Positions 6,672 through 14,138 of a stretch of 25,957 nucleotides of DNA are shown piece by piece. The position numbers and the translations under genes are program-made. The notes beneath the pieces were generated by a model, which made no database searches, was not told where the DNA came from, and saw only the letters and a list, made by a program, of their open reading frames with translations. This DNA comes from an uncultured Dysosmobacter sp. (GTDB lineage: Bacteria; Bacillota; Clostridia; Oscillospirales; Oscillospiraceae). The stretch covers positions 1-25,957 of the forward strand of contig CAKUBJ010000024.1 of assembly GCA_934636905.1 (NCBI GenBank), read 5' to 3'. Positions within the stretch are counted from its first letter, which is position 1. Each line of letters begins with the position of its first letter.

Positions 6672-7406
6672 TTAAGCCCGCTCAGGGAAGATGTCCAGCA
6701 ATTCAGAAAGGCTGGTGATGACATGGTCCGGGGTAAACTCCTTACCGGTGGCTTTCTCCCGGTTCAGGGTGTCCGGCTCATCAATGCGGATCATCATGCC
6801 GAAGCCCGCTGCCTGGGTGCCCTCTACGTCCCGCACCGGGTTATCCCCCACATAGGCGCAGTTGGCCTCCGGGGTGCCGATGCAGCGGCAGGCCAGATGG
6901 TAGATCTCCGGATCCGGCTTCCGCAGACGCACCTTGGAGGAGAGAATGGTGGTTTTGAAGCACTGGGCCACGCCGTCGGCGGCCATCCAGTCGGGGATCT
7001 CCGTTTCGGTGACGGTGTTGGCGATGATGCCCAGCGTATAGCCCCGGCGGCAAAGTTCCCTGATGGTGGACACCGCGTCGGGACGGGCTACCCGGCGGCC
7101 ATCGTGATCCCGCCACAGCCGGGTCAGTTTGGCGGCGTTGGCAAAAATCATGTTGGGCTCGTAGTCCGGCAGCATATACTGCGTCCACAGTTCTCCCTCG
7201 GACGCGTCCAGCAGGGTGCTTTTGGACTGCTTGCGGTACGCCTTCCAGCGTGATTCCAGCTTGGCGAACAGTTCATCGTGACTCTCGGTGGTGCCGATCA
7301 GTTCCATCAGGCCGGCTTCAGCCCGGTCAATGAATTCCTGATCCGGCAGGACAATGCGCAGCGTGTTTCCCACGTCAAAGAAAATCGTCTGGATGGGAGC
7401 AGTCAT
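6672..7406 (-). CDS. HAD-fold protein, first of three tandem paralogs
   Basis: A 244-residue HAD-like protein, first gene of the operon. Motif I is DVGNT (Asp11, Gly13 in place of Asp). Motif II reads GIIANT, so Ala129 replaces the usual Ser/Thr. Motif III is RKPDP (Lys163) and motif IV is VGDNPVRD (Asp188, Asp193). It is therefore the most altered of the three at the active site. AAAGGAGG precedes the ATG by 8 bases. Its promoter and a LacI-type operator lie upstream at 7488-7546. Plausible roles range from an unusual phosphohydrolase to a non-catalytic binding protein; nothing in the sequence settles this. Confidence 0.85.
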   Translation of the reverse strand: MTAPIQTIFFDVGNTLRIVLPDQEFIDRAEAGLMELIGTTESHDELFAKLESRWKAYRKQSKSTLLDASEGELWTQYMLPDYEPNMIFANAAKLTRLWRDHDGRRVARPDAVSTIRELCRRGYTLGIIANTVTETEIPDWMAADGVAQCFKTTILSSKVRLRKPDPEIYHLACRCIGTPEANCAYVGDNPVRDVEGTQAAGFGMMIRIDEPDTLNREKATGKEFTPDHVITSLSELLDIFPERA

Positions 7407-7439
7407 GGCAGGTTCCTCCTTTATGATGGTCAGAATGTT

Positions 7440-7455
7440 GCTGCGCCGGCGCAGC
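7440..7455. repeat. Perfect 16-bp GC palindrome in the HAD operon leader
   Basis: GCTGCGCCGGCGCAGC equals its own reverse complement. It lies between the predicted transcription start and the first HAD gene, so it could fold as an mRNA hairpin or serve as a protein site. Confidence 0.4.
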
Positions 7456-7487
7456 CGCCGGCCGCGCCGTGCGTCTGCGGGGTAGGG

Positions 7488-7501
7488 CGCAAACGTTTGC
7501 G
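7488..7501. promoter_or_regulatory. LacI-type operator O1 on the HAD operon
   Basis: CGCAAACGTTTGCG is a perfect 14-base palindrome with the central CG typical of LacI/GalR-family operators. It begins about ten bases downstream of the predicted start of the HAD transcript, a classic repression position. It matches the site at 7699-7712 at 12 of 14 bases. Confidence 0.8.
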
Positions 7502-7516
7502 GATTTTCCTGCCCTT

Positions 7517-7546
7517 ATTTTAAGGGAGCGGCCCCCTTTTTGTCAA
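7517..7546 (-). promoter_or_regulatory. Promoter of the HAD operon
   Basis: On the minus strand: TTGACA (7546-7541), an 18-base spacer, then TAAAAT (7522-7517). Transcription would start near 7510, directly in front of operator O1. Confidence 0.72.
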
Positions 7547-7620
7547 TATCCCAAACGCCAAAGCTGCTGCCGTTTTTTTGCTGTATCGACCAAAGAACGC
7601 CAAAAATCCCGGGGGAGATA

Positions 7621-7649
7621 TTGACATTGCCGCAAAAATCGGCTATTCT
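7621..7649 (+). promoter_or_regulatory. Promoter of the LacI-family regulator gene
   Basis: Consensus TTGACA (7621-7626), a 17-base spacer and TATTCT (7644-7649). Transcription would begin near 7656, upstream of operator O2. Confidence 0.75.
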
Positions 7650-7698
7650 CTTATCAGCGCAAAAAACCGGCGTATTCGGCCGGTGCGCGCATTCTGCT

Positions 7699-7712
7699 TG
7701 GAAACGTTTGCG
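7699..7712. promoter_or_regulatory. LacI-type operator O2 in the regulator's own leader
   Basis: TGGAAACGTTTGCG shares the AAACGTTTGCG core with O1. It lies between the regulator's promoter and its start codon, indicating autoregulation. The two operators are 211 bases apart, which would permit looping. Confidence 0.75.
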
Positions 7713-7739
7713 GATAAAAAAGAAAAAGGAGCCGTCCGC

Positions 7740-8750
7740 GTGAAAAATGTAACCTTAAAAGATGTAGCCAAAGCGGCCGGCGTTTCCTACGCCACCGTGT
7801 CCCGTGCCCTTTCCGGCAGTTCCCAGATCGGCAGCGAAACCCGGGAACGGGTTCTGAAGCTGTGCGACGAAATGGGCTATACCACCAACTTCGTGGCCCG
7901 CTCCATGGTGACCAAGCGCACCAACCTCATCGGTCTGGTGGTGCCCTCCGTGGACAACCAGTTCATGTCGGAACTGGCCTACCACGCGGAGGTCAGTGCC
8001 CGGGTTCACGGGTATAACATCATGCTCTGCGACTCCGGCCCGGATCTCCGGCAGGAGAAAACCGTAGTGCAGCTGCTGCTGAGCCGGCAGGTGGACGGGA
8101 TCCTGATTGTTCCCCAGAGTTCCCGTTCCTATGAAAACCTCAAGGCCTATCTGGATCAGATCCCCACGGTGTTCCTCAGTGAAAACCTCCGGGATCAGCC
8201 CCAGAGTTATGTGGCCGTGGACAACAGTCGGGGCACCTATCTGGGCACCCGCTACCTTTACGATCTGGGACACCGGGACATCCTCTATTTCGGCCAGCGC
8301 CAGTCCACCACCCACCAGCTGCGGGCGGAGGGCTATCTGAAGGCCTGTCAGGAACTGCATCTCCGTCCCCGGTTTTTCAACAGTGAATACACCCACTCCT
8401 CCATTCAGGGAGGCTATCAGATGGCAAAGGAACTGTTTCAGAAGCCGCTGGACTATACCGCCATCTTCGCCTCCACCGACTCCAACGCCCTGGGTATTCT
8501 GACGGCGGCGGATGAGCGGAACATCACCATTCCCGGGCAGCTGAGCCTCATCGGGTTTGATAACATCAGCGCCACCTCTCTTTCCCGCATCGACCTGACC
8601 ACCATTGACCAGCCCAAGCAGGCCATGGCGGTACAGGCGGTGGATATGCTGCGGGACAAGATTGAGCACGGAACCCAGGGCTATGTGCACCAGATCCTGC
8701 TGCCGACGCTGATTGAGCGGGGCACCTGCAGGGCGCCGGCCGCCGTCTGA
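7740..8750 (+). CDS. LacI/GalR-family transcriptional regulator
   Basis: A 336-residue regulator of standard LacI length. The helix-turn-helix is at residues 5-24 (TLKDVAKAAGVSYATVSRAL), followed by the hinge near residues 50-62 and a periplasmic-binding-protein-like effector domain (LIGLVVPSVDNQF, VDGILIVP, AIFASTDSNALG, LIGFDN). The GTG start at 7740 is chosen because AAGGAG (7726-7731) lies 8 bases upstream and the HTH then starts at the usual position; an ATG at 7578 would precede the promoter. Operators flanking the divergent region imply control of itself and of the HAD operon. The effector is probably a sugar or related small molecule but cannot be named. The PHP gene follows after 52 bases and is likely co-transcribed. 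Confidence 0.92.
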   Translation: MKNVTLKDVAKAAGVSYATVSRALSGSSQIGSETRERVLKLCDEMGYTTNFVARSMVTKRTNLIGLVVPSVDNQFMSELAYHAEVSARVHGYNIMLCDSGPDLRQEKTVVQLLLSRQVDGILIVPQSSRSYENLKAYLDQIPTVFLSENLRDQPQSYVAVDNSRGTYLGTRYLYDLGHRDILYFGQRQSTTHQLRAEGYLKACQELHLRPRFFNSEYTHSSIQGGYQMAKELFQKPLDYTAIFASTDSNALGILTAADERNITIPGQLSLIGFDNISATSLSRIDLTTIDQPKQAMAVQAVDMLRDKIEHGTQGYVHQILLPTLIERGTCRAPAAV

Positions 8751-8802
8751 AGTAAATATGCGGGGGCTGACGCCGCCCGTTTCTATAGAAAGGACTTGAA
8801 TC

Positions 8803-9531
8803 ATGCAAGGCTATCTCTACGATCCCCATACCCACACTGCGGAAACCAGCAGATGCGGCCATCTCCCTGCGGCGGAGGTGGTTGACCGCTATGTGAAAAA
8901 CGGCTTCACCGGACTGGTGGTCACCGACCACCTCCACCCGGAGTATCTCTCCCGCATCGACACGGAGCACGACTGGCAGAAGGCCATGGATCACTATCTC
9001 TCCGGGTATCATGCCTCCAAAAAGCGGGGGGATGAACTGGGGTTTGACGTGATTCTGGGGGCGGAACTGCGCTTCCCGGAAAACGACAACGACTATCTGG
9101 TTTACGGCATTGACGAGGACTGGCTCCGTTCCAATCCCTATATGTGCTGCACCAGCGCACGGGAATTTTACGAGAAATTCCACAATGAGGTGCTCATCAT
9201 CCATGCCCACCCCTACCGGGACGGCAACCTGACGGTTTTTGAGGACGCCGTTCACGGCTCCGAAATCATCAACGGCAACCCCCGCCACGACAATCACAAC
9301 GATCTGGCGCTGGCACTGTGCCGCCGCCATCCGGACTTCTACCGGCTGGCCGGCTCCGACACCCATCAGGCCGGGGACGAGGCCCGGGCGGGGGTCATTC
9401 TCCCGGAGCGGGTACACGACTCCTTCCGGTATAAGGCCATGATTGAAGCCCGCCGCTTTCACCTCTGGTCGCCGGAGTTCCAGAACTTTGTGGACGCCGA
9501 CGAGGCCATGCGGGCAGAAGAGAATAACTGA
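8803..9531 (+). CDS. PHP-domain metal-dependent phosphoesterase
   Basis: A 242-residue protein of the PHP family, metal-dependent hydrolases of phosphoesters such as histidinol phosphate or nucleotides. The metal-binding blocks are in order: DPHTHT (His9, His11), TDHLHP (Asp42, His43), GAELRF (Glu88), IIHAHPYR (His134, His136) and GSDTHQAG (Asp186, His188). No polymerase or other domain is attached, and no signal peptide is seen. AAAGGA (8789-8794) lies 8 bases before the ATG. It sits behind the LacI-type regulator and ahead of a strong terminator, so both form one unit. Substrate unknown; proximity to three HAD proteins suggests a shared phosphoester theme. Confidence 0.87.
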   Translation: MQGYLYDPHTHTAETSRCGHLPAAEVVDRYVKNGFTGLVVTDHLHPEYLSRIDTEHDWQKAMDHYLSGYHASKKRGDELGFDVILGAELRFPENDNDYLVYGIDEDWLRSNPYMCCTSAREFYEKFHNEVLIIHAHPYRDGNLTVFEDAVHGSEIINGNPRHDNHNDLALALCRRHPDFYRLAGSDTHQAGDEARAGVILPERVHDSFRYKAMIEARRFHLWSPEFQNFVDADEAMRAEENN

Positions 9532-9542
9532 GCAGCCCAGGA

Positions 9543-9576
9543 AGCCCTGTTCCGAAAGGAACAGGGCTGCTTTTTT
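9543..9576 (+). terminator. Intrinsic terminator after the regulator/PHP unit
   Basis: AGCCCTGTTCC and GGAACAGGGCT form a perfect 11-bp stem with a GAAA tetraloop, followed by GC and six T residues. Confidence 0.93.
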
Positions 9577-9625
9577 GAGGAGACAGGGGTATGGGGCGGC
9601 AAAGCCCCCATGGGACGCAGCGTCA

Positions 9626-10966
9626 TCATCGCCGCGGATATGTGCGGCAGGCCGCGGCAACCTCACCGGAGAGCATCAGCAGGCAGACAAGGTTGGGCAG
9701 CGCCGTCAGGGCATTGGAGAGGTCGGCAAGGGCAAAGGCCGTCTCCAGCGGGATCACCGCCCCCAGCCAGACCGCCAGTGCGTACAGCACCCGGCAGGGG
9801 CGGACGGCGCCGCCCCCCAGCAGGTAGGCTGCCGCCGTTTCCGCCTGAAAGGCGCAGCCCAGAACGGAGGTAAAGGCAAACAGCCCCAGAGATACGCGGA
9901 GAATCCAGCCGCCCCAGCTGCCAAGGACGGTTTCAAAGGCCCGGACGGTCAGCGCCGCCCCGGTGAGGGGGGCACCGGTACCGTCCGGCAGTCCCAGCAC
10001 CCCGGAGCAGCAGACGGCAAGCCCGGTGACGGTGCAGATGACGGTGGTGTCGAAGAACACCCCGGTCATGGCAATCAGCCCCTGTCCCACGGAATCCTCC
10101 GTATCGGCGCTGGCGGCGGTCATGGCGGCGGAGCCAAGGCCGGCCTCGTTGGAAAAGACCCCCCGGGACACTCCCCAGCGAATGGCCTCCCGCCGGGTGA
10201 CGGTGCCCAGCGCGCCTCCCAACGCTGCCTCCGGCGCAAAGGCACAGCGAAGCATCAGGGACAGCGCCTCCGGCAGGCGGGGCAGATTCCCCAGAATCAC
10301 AATCAGCCCGCCGCCGACGTACAGCACCGCCATCACCGGCACCAGCAGGGCGGAGGCGTCGGCAATGCGGCGGATGCCGCCCAGCAGAATGACCAGCGTC
10401 AGCACCGATGCCGCCAGCCCCACGCTGGGGCGGGGAAGAGGGGAGACGGCGGAAACGGCGTCAGCCAGGGCGCCGGACTGCGCCATGGCACCCATGGTAA
10501 AGGCCATCAGCAGGGCAGAGAGGGCAAACAGGGTTCCCAGCAGTCTGCCGGGACGTCCCAGACGGGCTTCCATCACAACCATGGGGCCGCCCCAGCGGGT
10601 GCCGTCCGGCCGTTTGCGGCGGTATCGCACTGCCAGCATACACTCGGCAAACTTCACCGCCAACCCCGGCAGTGCCGCCAACTCCATCCACACCAGCGCA
10701 CCGGGGCCGCCGGACACCAGCGCCGCCGAAACCCCCACAATGTTGCCGGTTCCCACGGTGGAGGCCAGCGCCGTCATCAGGGAGCCGAAGGGGGAGACGC
10801 CGTTTTTCCCCTTTCGCCGCGCCTTCCGCCCCAGCGCCCATGCCAGCGCCTGCCATAGATGATGCTGGGGAAAGGCACCGGTGCGCAGGGTCAGCCATGC
10901 CCCGGTGCCCAGAATCAGCGTCAGGGTTCCCGTTCCCCACAGGAATGTGTTCAGCAGCTCCAGCAC
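9626..10966 (-). CDS. Alanine/glycine:cation symporter (AGCS family)
   Basis: A 446-residue polytopic membrane protein of the AGCS family (AlsT/DagA type), importing alanine or glycine with Na+ or H+. Family blocks include FGSLMTALASTVGTGNIVGV near residues 60-79, WMELAALPGLAVKFAE, GGPMVVM, and VFSNEAGLGSAAMTAA, the long conserved loop of the family. Length is normal. The start is a GTG at 10966 with AAAGGGGG a few bases upstream; the ATG at 10971 is out of frame, so the exact start is only moderately sure. It lies downstream of spoVT on the same strand but a large hairpin intervenes, so it is probably a separate unit. Confidence 0.9.
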   Translation of the reverse strand: MLELLNTFLWGTGTLTLILGTGAWLTLRTGAFPQHHLWQALAWALGRKARRKGKNGVSPFGSLMTALASTVGTGNIVGVSAALVSGGPGALVWMELAALPGLAVKFAECMLAVRYRRKRPDGTRWGGPMVVMEARLGRPGRLLGTLFALSALLMAFTMGAMAQSGALADAVSAVSPLPRPSVGLAASVLTLVILLGGIRRIADASALLVPVMAVLYVGGGLIVILGNLPRLPEALSLMLRCAFAPEAALGGALGTVTRREAIRWGVSRGVFSNEAGLGSAAMTAASADTEDSVGQGLIAMTGVFFDTTVICTVTGLAVCCSGVLGLPDGTGAPLTGAALTVRAFETVLGSWGGWILRVSLGLFAFTSVLGCAFQAETAAAYLLGGGAVRPCRVLYALAVWLGAVIPLETAFALADLSNALTALPNLVCLLMLSGEVAAACRTYPRR

Positions 10967-11047
10967 ACCATCCGCCCCCTTTGGGACAGTCTATGCGAGA
11001 AAGCTGCCGGCAAGAAGCGGCAGACGGAAAAGTGCCGGAATACAGTT

Positions 11048-11088
11048 CTGCCCCCGTCCCATCCAGACAGCGGATGGGGTGGGGGCAG
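11048..11088. terminator. 17-bp hairpin between spoVT and the AGCS gene
   Basis: CTGCCCCCGTCCCATCC (11048-11064) pairs with 11072-11088 around a 7-base loop. It has two G-U pairs on the plus strand and two A/C mismatches on the minus strand. It begins 8 bases beyond the spoVT stop, but no U-run follows on the minus strand. A structural terminator or mRNA stabiliser is likely. Confidence 0.5.
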
Positions 11089-11096
11089 TTATCGGT

Positions 11097-11639
11097 TCAG
11101 CTTTCCATATGGCGGCCCAGAAATGCCGCCACGGTCTGTGCCAGCTTGTATTCCGCGTCTCCGGCGGCGTTCAGGCCATCGCCACCGACAAACAGCACCA
11201 GACCCAGGAGATCCCCTTCCGAGAGAATAGGCGCCGCTACGGCGGCAGTGAATTTTTCACTTTCGTCAGACACCGGGATTCGGGGGCCGGCTCCGTCATA
11301 CTGATAAATCCGGCGGTTCTCCATAATCTGTTCCAGCTGGGCGGAGATCCGCTTGCCCAGCAGTTCCCGTTTCCCGCCGCCGGCTGCGGCGATGACGCTG
11401 TCCCGATCCGTGACGGCGCAGACGGCGCCGGTGGAGCGGCTCATGGTGTCGCACAGCTGCGCGGCGAAATCCTCCAGCCCACCCATCAGGGAATACTTTT
11501 TGAAAATGACCTCACCGTCCCGGCTGGTGTAAATCTCCAACGGGTCGCCTTCGCGGATACGCATGGTGCGGCGAATTTCCTTTGGGATGACCACGCGCCC
11601 CAGATCGTCAATGCGCCGCACGATTCCGGTTGCTTTCAT
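11097..11639 (-). CDS. spoVT: Stage V sporulation protein T
   Basis: A 180-residue transcription factor equivalent to Bacillus SpoVT, a forespore regulator of SigG-dependent genes. The N-terminal AbrB-type swapped-hairpin DNA-binding domain (residues 1-50) begins MKATGIVRRIDDLGRVVIPK, followed by EIRRTMRIREGDPLEIY. Residues 55-180 form a GAF-like domain with FAAPI-type blocks (AVAAPILSEGDLLGLVLF). Length and start match the Bacillus protein closely, which sets it apart from the shorter AbrB. AAGGAG lies 9 bases before the ATG. It shows that the organism belongs to an endospore-forming lineage. No convincing SigG or SigF promoter was recognised upstream. Confidence 0.95.
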   Translation of the reverse strand: MKATGIVRRIDDLGRVVIPKEIRRTMRIREGDPLEIYTSRDGEVIFKKYSLMGGLEDFAAQLCDTMSRSTGAVCAVTDRDSVIAAAGGGKRELLGKRISAQLEQIMENRRIYQYDGAGPRIPVSDESEKFTAAVAAPILSEGDLLGLVLFVGGDGLNAAGDAEYKLAQTVAAFLGRHMES

Positions 11640-11739
11640 ATCTCAAAACTCCTTATCTTCATGAAACTGCGCTTAGTCTTTGGACTTTCTGCCAATTTAT
11701 CCAAAGGGCGCACTGGAAGATTTTGCTCCGGAGGGGTGG

Positions 11740-13698
11740 TCAGTCCAGATTTTTATATTTCAATTTATAATAACTCCAGCAGCGCCATTTGTGCACGGCG
11801 CCTTTCAGCGCTTCCGATGCCGCGTCGTTCTGCTCATTCAGAATCCGCTGGGACAGGACGGTGCCTCCCGCCAGAATATACGTCTTTTTCTGCACCACCG
11901 GCGCCATTCGCCGCAGCGTGCCCAGAAAATCAAACCACGGGCTTTCGCCGGCACGTCCTGTCAGCTCCAGAACCGTCTGCCCCAGAAATGCGGCGGAGAT
12001 GACGCCGTCCTCCGGCAGTTCCAGCGCGTCTGCGGCGTTGTCCCAGTCCAGAGTTTCCGCAGCGGCGTCGTTGACCCAGATGACACAGGGCGTCTTGTAA
12101 GAACAGAGGATGTCCGTCCGGTCATTTTCCGCAACGGCCACCTCGGAGCCAAGTTCCGCGTAGCCCTTCTGGTTGTCCCCCAAGTAGGGCAGGTGGTCGC
12201 CGTAGAACACCAGCACCACCGGCTCCTGCCGCTCTTCAAAGTAAGCGGTCAGCCGTCCCAGCATGGCGTCGGCGTCCCGGACGCCCTCCGTATAGACTTC
12301 CAGCATGGTGCGGGTTTCCTCGGAGATGTCCGCCGTGACAGAAACCGGGGCATAGGTGTGCCCCGCGCCGTACTTGTCGGCGGTGTAACTCATGTGATTC
12401 TGGATGGTGGTGGTGTAGTTGAAGAGAGGGCGGCCTTCCGACACGGCGGCTTCAAATTCTTCCTCAATGAGGCTGGCTATGTAGTCGTCCGTGACCCAGC
12501 GGCCTTTATATTCCGGATTTTCCATATCGTCGGCAAAGACCTCGTATTCCGCCCCCAGCCAGCGGTAGACGTTTTCCCGGTTATAGAACCAGGCGTCGCC
12601 GGGGTGATAGAAGGAGGTGCGGAAGCCGTCGGCGCCGAACACCCGGAACAGGCTGTCCAGATTCCGGTTCACCACCCGCATAGCGGAGGTAGTGGAGGCG
12701 GAGAGGGCATTGGTCTGCATCCCCGTCAGCACGTCGAACTCCGTGTTGGCGGTGCCGCCGGCAAAGCCGGGAACCACCACATGGCCGGTGACGGCATGGG
12801 AATCCTTCTGCAGCGCGTGGAGATTGGACAGGGGATCGGTTTCCTCCGTCCACCGGAACATGGGCTGGTCGGTGAGGTCGGAGAACGCCTCGTTCATCAC
12901 CATGATTACACTGACATCTTTCCCCAGTCCCGTCTGCGCTCCGGTTTCCCAGCCGGCGGCTTCGGATTTGGAGAAGCCCTCCGGCCTGTCCACCGGGTAG
13001 CTGGTGAACTGGTGGCAGAAGCAGTAGGGAAAGCCCAACTCGTTGAAAACGGAGGGCACATAGTAGGCATTGCTGACCCGGAAGGAACTATAGAGGCTGT
13101 CACTGGCATAGACTGTAAAAATCAGGGCCGTCAGCAGGCCGAGGCTGAGGAGGGCACCCAGAAGCCGCTCCGGCCAGCAATGGCCGGGGAGCACGGCAGC
13201 GGCATCTTTTTTTGTCAGCCTTGCCTTCAGGACGGCAAAGGATGCCGGGCGGCTGGCGACCAACGCTCCCAGTGCCGCCAGCGCCGCCGTGGTCAGTACC
13301 ACCACGGCAATGGCCGTCGCCGGATAGCGGATGTCGTAGGTCTGCATGGCGCTGCCCACCTCCCGGAGCAGGGCGAAGTCCCGGGGGAACACCGGCTCGT
13401 CCCGCACCTCAATTTTCACCCGGTTGCAGAGGGAGAGGGTGCAGACGCAGAAATTCACCAGCGCCGCGGCGTAAAAGACATTCCCCAGCAGGAACGCAGC
13501 GGCCAGCAGCAGAAGGCCGATAGGCAGGGCGTTCAGCACAATCAGCAGGGGCTGGGTGCGGAAAACTGCCAGCACCGACCGCAGTGCGTTGGGCTGGCAC
13601 CACAGTGCCAGCAGGGTGATGCATCCCGCCAGCAGCACCGCCAGCAGAAAGCTGCCCCACAGGGGCAGGGTTATTTTGTGAATACGCTTCTCTTTCAA
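11740..13698 (-). CDS. LTA synthase-like phosphoglycerol transferase (sulfatase fold)
   Basis: A 652-residue membrane protein of the lipoteichoic acid synthase family. Residues 10-200 contain about five hydrophobic segments (near 11-33, 50-72, 73-92, 126-148 and 178-198). The extracellular alkaline-phosphatase-like domain follows. Key positions are Glu270 in MNEAFSD (usual NES), Thr316 in GGTANTEF at the place of the LtaS catalytic threonine, QNH at 433-435, and FYGDH with Asp501/His502 as metal ligands. The start is a TTG at 13698 with AAAGGA 9 bases upstream; no ATG occurs near the N-terminus. It probably transfers glycerol phosphate to a cell-envelope glycan or glycolipid. spoVT follows 100 bases downstream without an obvious terminator, so some co-transcription is possible. 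Confidence 0.88.
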   Translation of the reverse strand: MKEKRIHKITLPLWGSFLLAVLLAGCITLLALWCQPNALRSVLAVFRTQPLLIVLNALPIGLLLLAAAFLLGNVFYAAALVNFCVCTLSLCNRVKIEVRDEPVFPRDFALLREVGSAMQTYDIRYPATAIAVVVLTTAALAALGALVASRPASFAVLKARLTKKDAAAVLPGHCWPERLLGALLSLGLLTALIFTVYASDSLYSSFRVSNAYYVPSVFNELGFPYCFCHQFTSYPVDRPEGFSKSEAAGWETGAQTGLGKDVSVIMVMNEAFSDLTDQPMFRWTEETDPLSNLHALQKDSHAVTGHVVVPGFAGGTANTEFDVLTGMQTNALSASTTSAMRVVNRNLDSLFRVFGADGFRTSFYHPGDAWFYNRENVYRWLGAEYEVFADDMENPEYKGRWVTDDYIASLIEEEFEAAVSEGRPLFNYTTTIQNHMSYTADKYGAGHTYAPVSVTADISEETRTMLEVYTEGVRDADAMLGRLTAYFEERQEPVVLVFYGDHLPYLGDNQKGYAELGSEVAVAENDRTDILCSYKTPCVIWVNDAAAETLDWDNAADALELPEDGVISAAFLGQTVLELTGRAGESPWFDFLGTLRRMAPVVQKKTYILAGGTVLSQRILNEQNDAASEALKGAVHKWRCWSYYKLKYKNLD

Positions 13699-13787
13699 AA
13701 CGGCAAATCCTTTCCTGATGAAATCCGTCCGCCGGCAGGGGAGACGCCCCCGGCGGCAGGCATATCCGCCTGGTTCTTCCTGATATG

Positions 13788-13815
13788 ATTATATGGATTT
13801 GCGCGGAATTTGCAA
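13788..13815 (-). promoter_or_regulatory. Promoter of the LTA synthase-like gene
   Basis: Minus strand: TTGCAA (13815-13810), a 16-base spacer, consensus TATAAT (13793-13788). The resulting leader of about 80 bases contains a GC hairpin (around 13727-13757). Confidence 0.65.
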
Positions 13816-13857
13816 GAGGAGCGGCGGGGAATTCCGAACTTCCGGGGCGGAAAAGGA

Positions 13858-13886
13858 TTGACTTCCCATGGGAAAGGTGCTATGCT
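13858..13886 (+). promoter_or_regulatory. Promoter of the leader RNA before the cysteine-synthase gene
   Basis: TTGACT (13858-13863), a 17-base spacer and TATGCT (13881-13886). Transcription would start near 13893. Confidence 0.72.
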
Positions 13887-13892
13887 GAATCC

Positions 13893-14046
13893 GTTATGAA
13901 GAATGCTTTTCTGAAAACCTGTTGTTGCAGAACACAGGACGGCTGAACTGCCAGAGGCAGACACAGGCGTCCACTTTTTCGTGCCTGTGTCCTGCATGAG
14001 GGAACTTTCGGAAGCGGTGTGCAGGAACGGCACACCGCTTTTTTCC
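13893..14046 (+). ncRNA. Unrecognised structured leader or small RNA
   Basis: Between the promoter and an intrinsic terminator is an RNA of about 150 nucleotides with no plausible ORF. GACACAGGC (13960-13968) pairs with GCCTGTGTC (13983-13991). A second, competing partner, GCAGAACACAGG (13927-13938), can pair with 13984-13995 with one mismatch. CCTGCA (13991-13996) can also pair with TGCAGG (14020-14025), which would break the terminator's 5' arm. This resembles an attenuator or riboswitch for the gene at 14139, but I match it to no known class: no T-box consensus, no SAM, glycine or lysine signature. An independent small RNA is the alternative. Confidence 0.5.
14012..14044 (+). terminator. 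Intrinsic terminator inside the leader
   Basis: AAGCGGTGTGC (14012-14022) and GCACACCGCTT (14030-14040) form a perfect 11-bp stem, followed by a T-run to 14044. It stands about 95 bases before the start codon at 14139. Confidence 0.88.
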
Positions 14047-14138
14047 TGCGCAGACCCCGCAGCGGGCGGAGCGCGCCGCACTTCTGCCCGGATTTTCCGA
14101 CGCGGTTCCATTTTCATATCATGTCAGGAGGGCACATT

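Noticed and set aside
9443..10858. 471-codon frame opposite the AGCS symporter
   Set aside because: Low-complexity Gly/Gln/His-rich shadow; the minus strand encodes a clear AGCS transporter.
11640..11739. SigG/SigF promoter for spoVT
   Set aside because: GGATAAA resembles a forespore -35, but no matching -10 follows at the correct distance.
11680..13788. 702-codon plus-strand frame opposite the LTA synthase-like gene
   Set aside because: Antisense shadow without start signals. The minus strand has the sulfatase-fold motifs and membrane segments.
13893..14046. Leader before the cysteine synthase gene as a T-box
   Set aside because: No GGGTGG-x-ACCGCG-like consensus was found, in contrast to the thrS leader, so it is not called a T-box.
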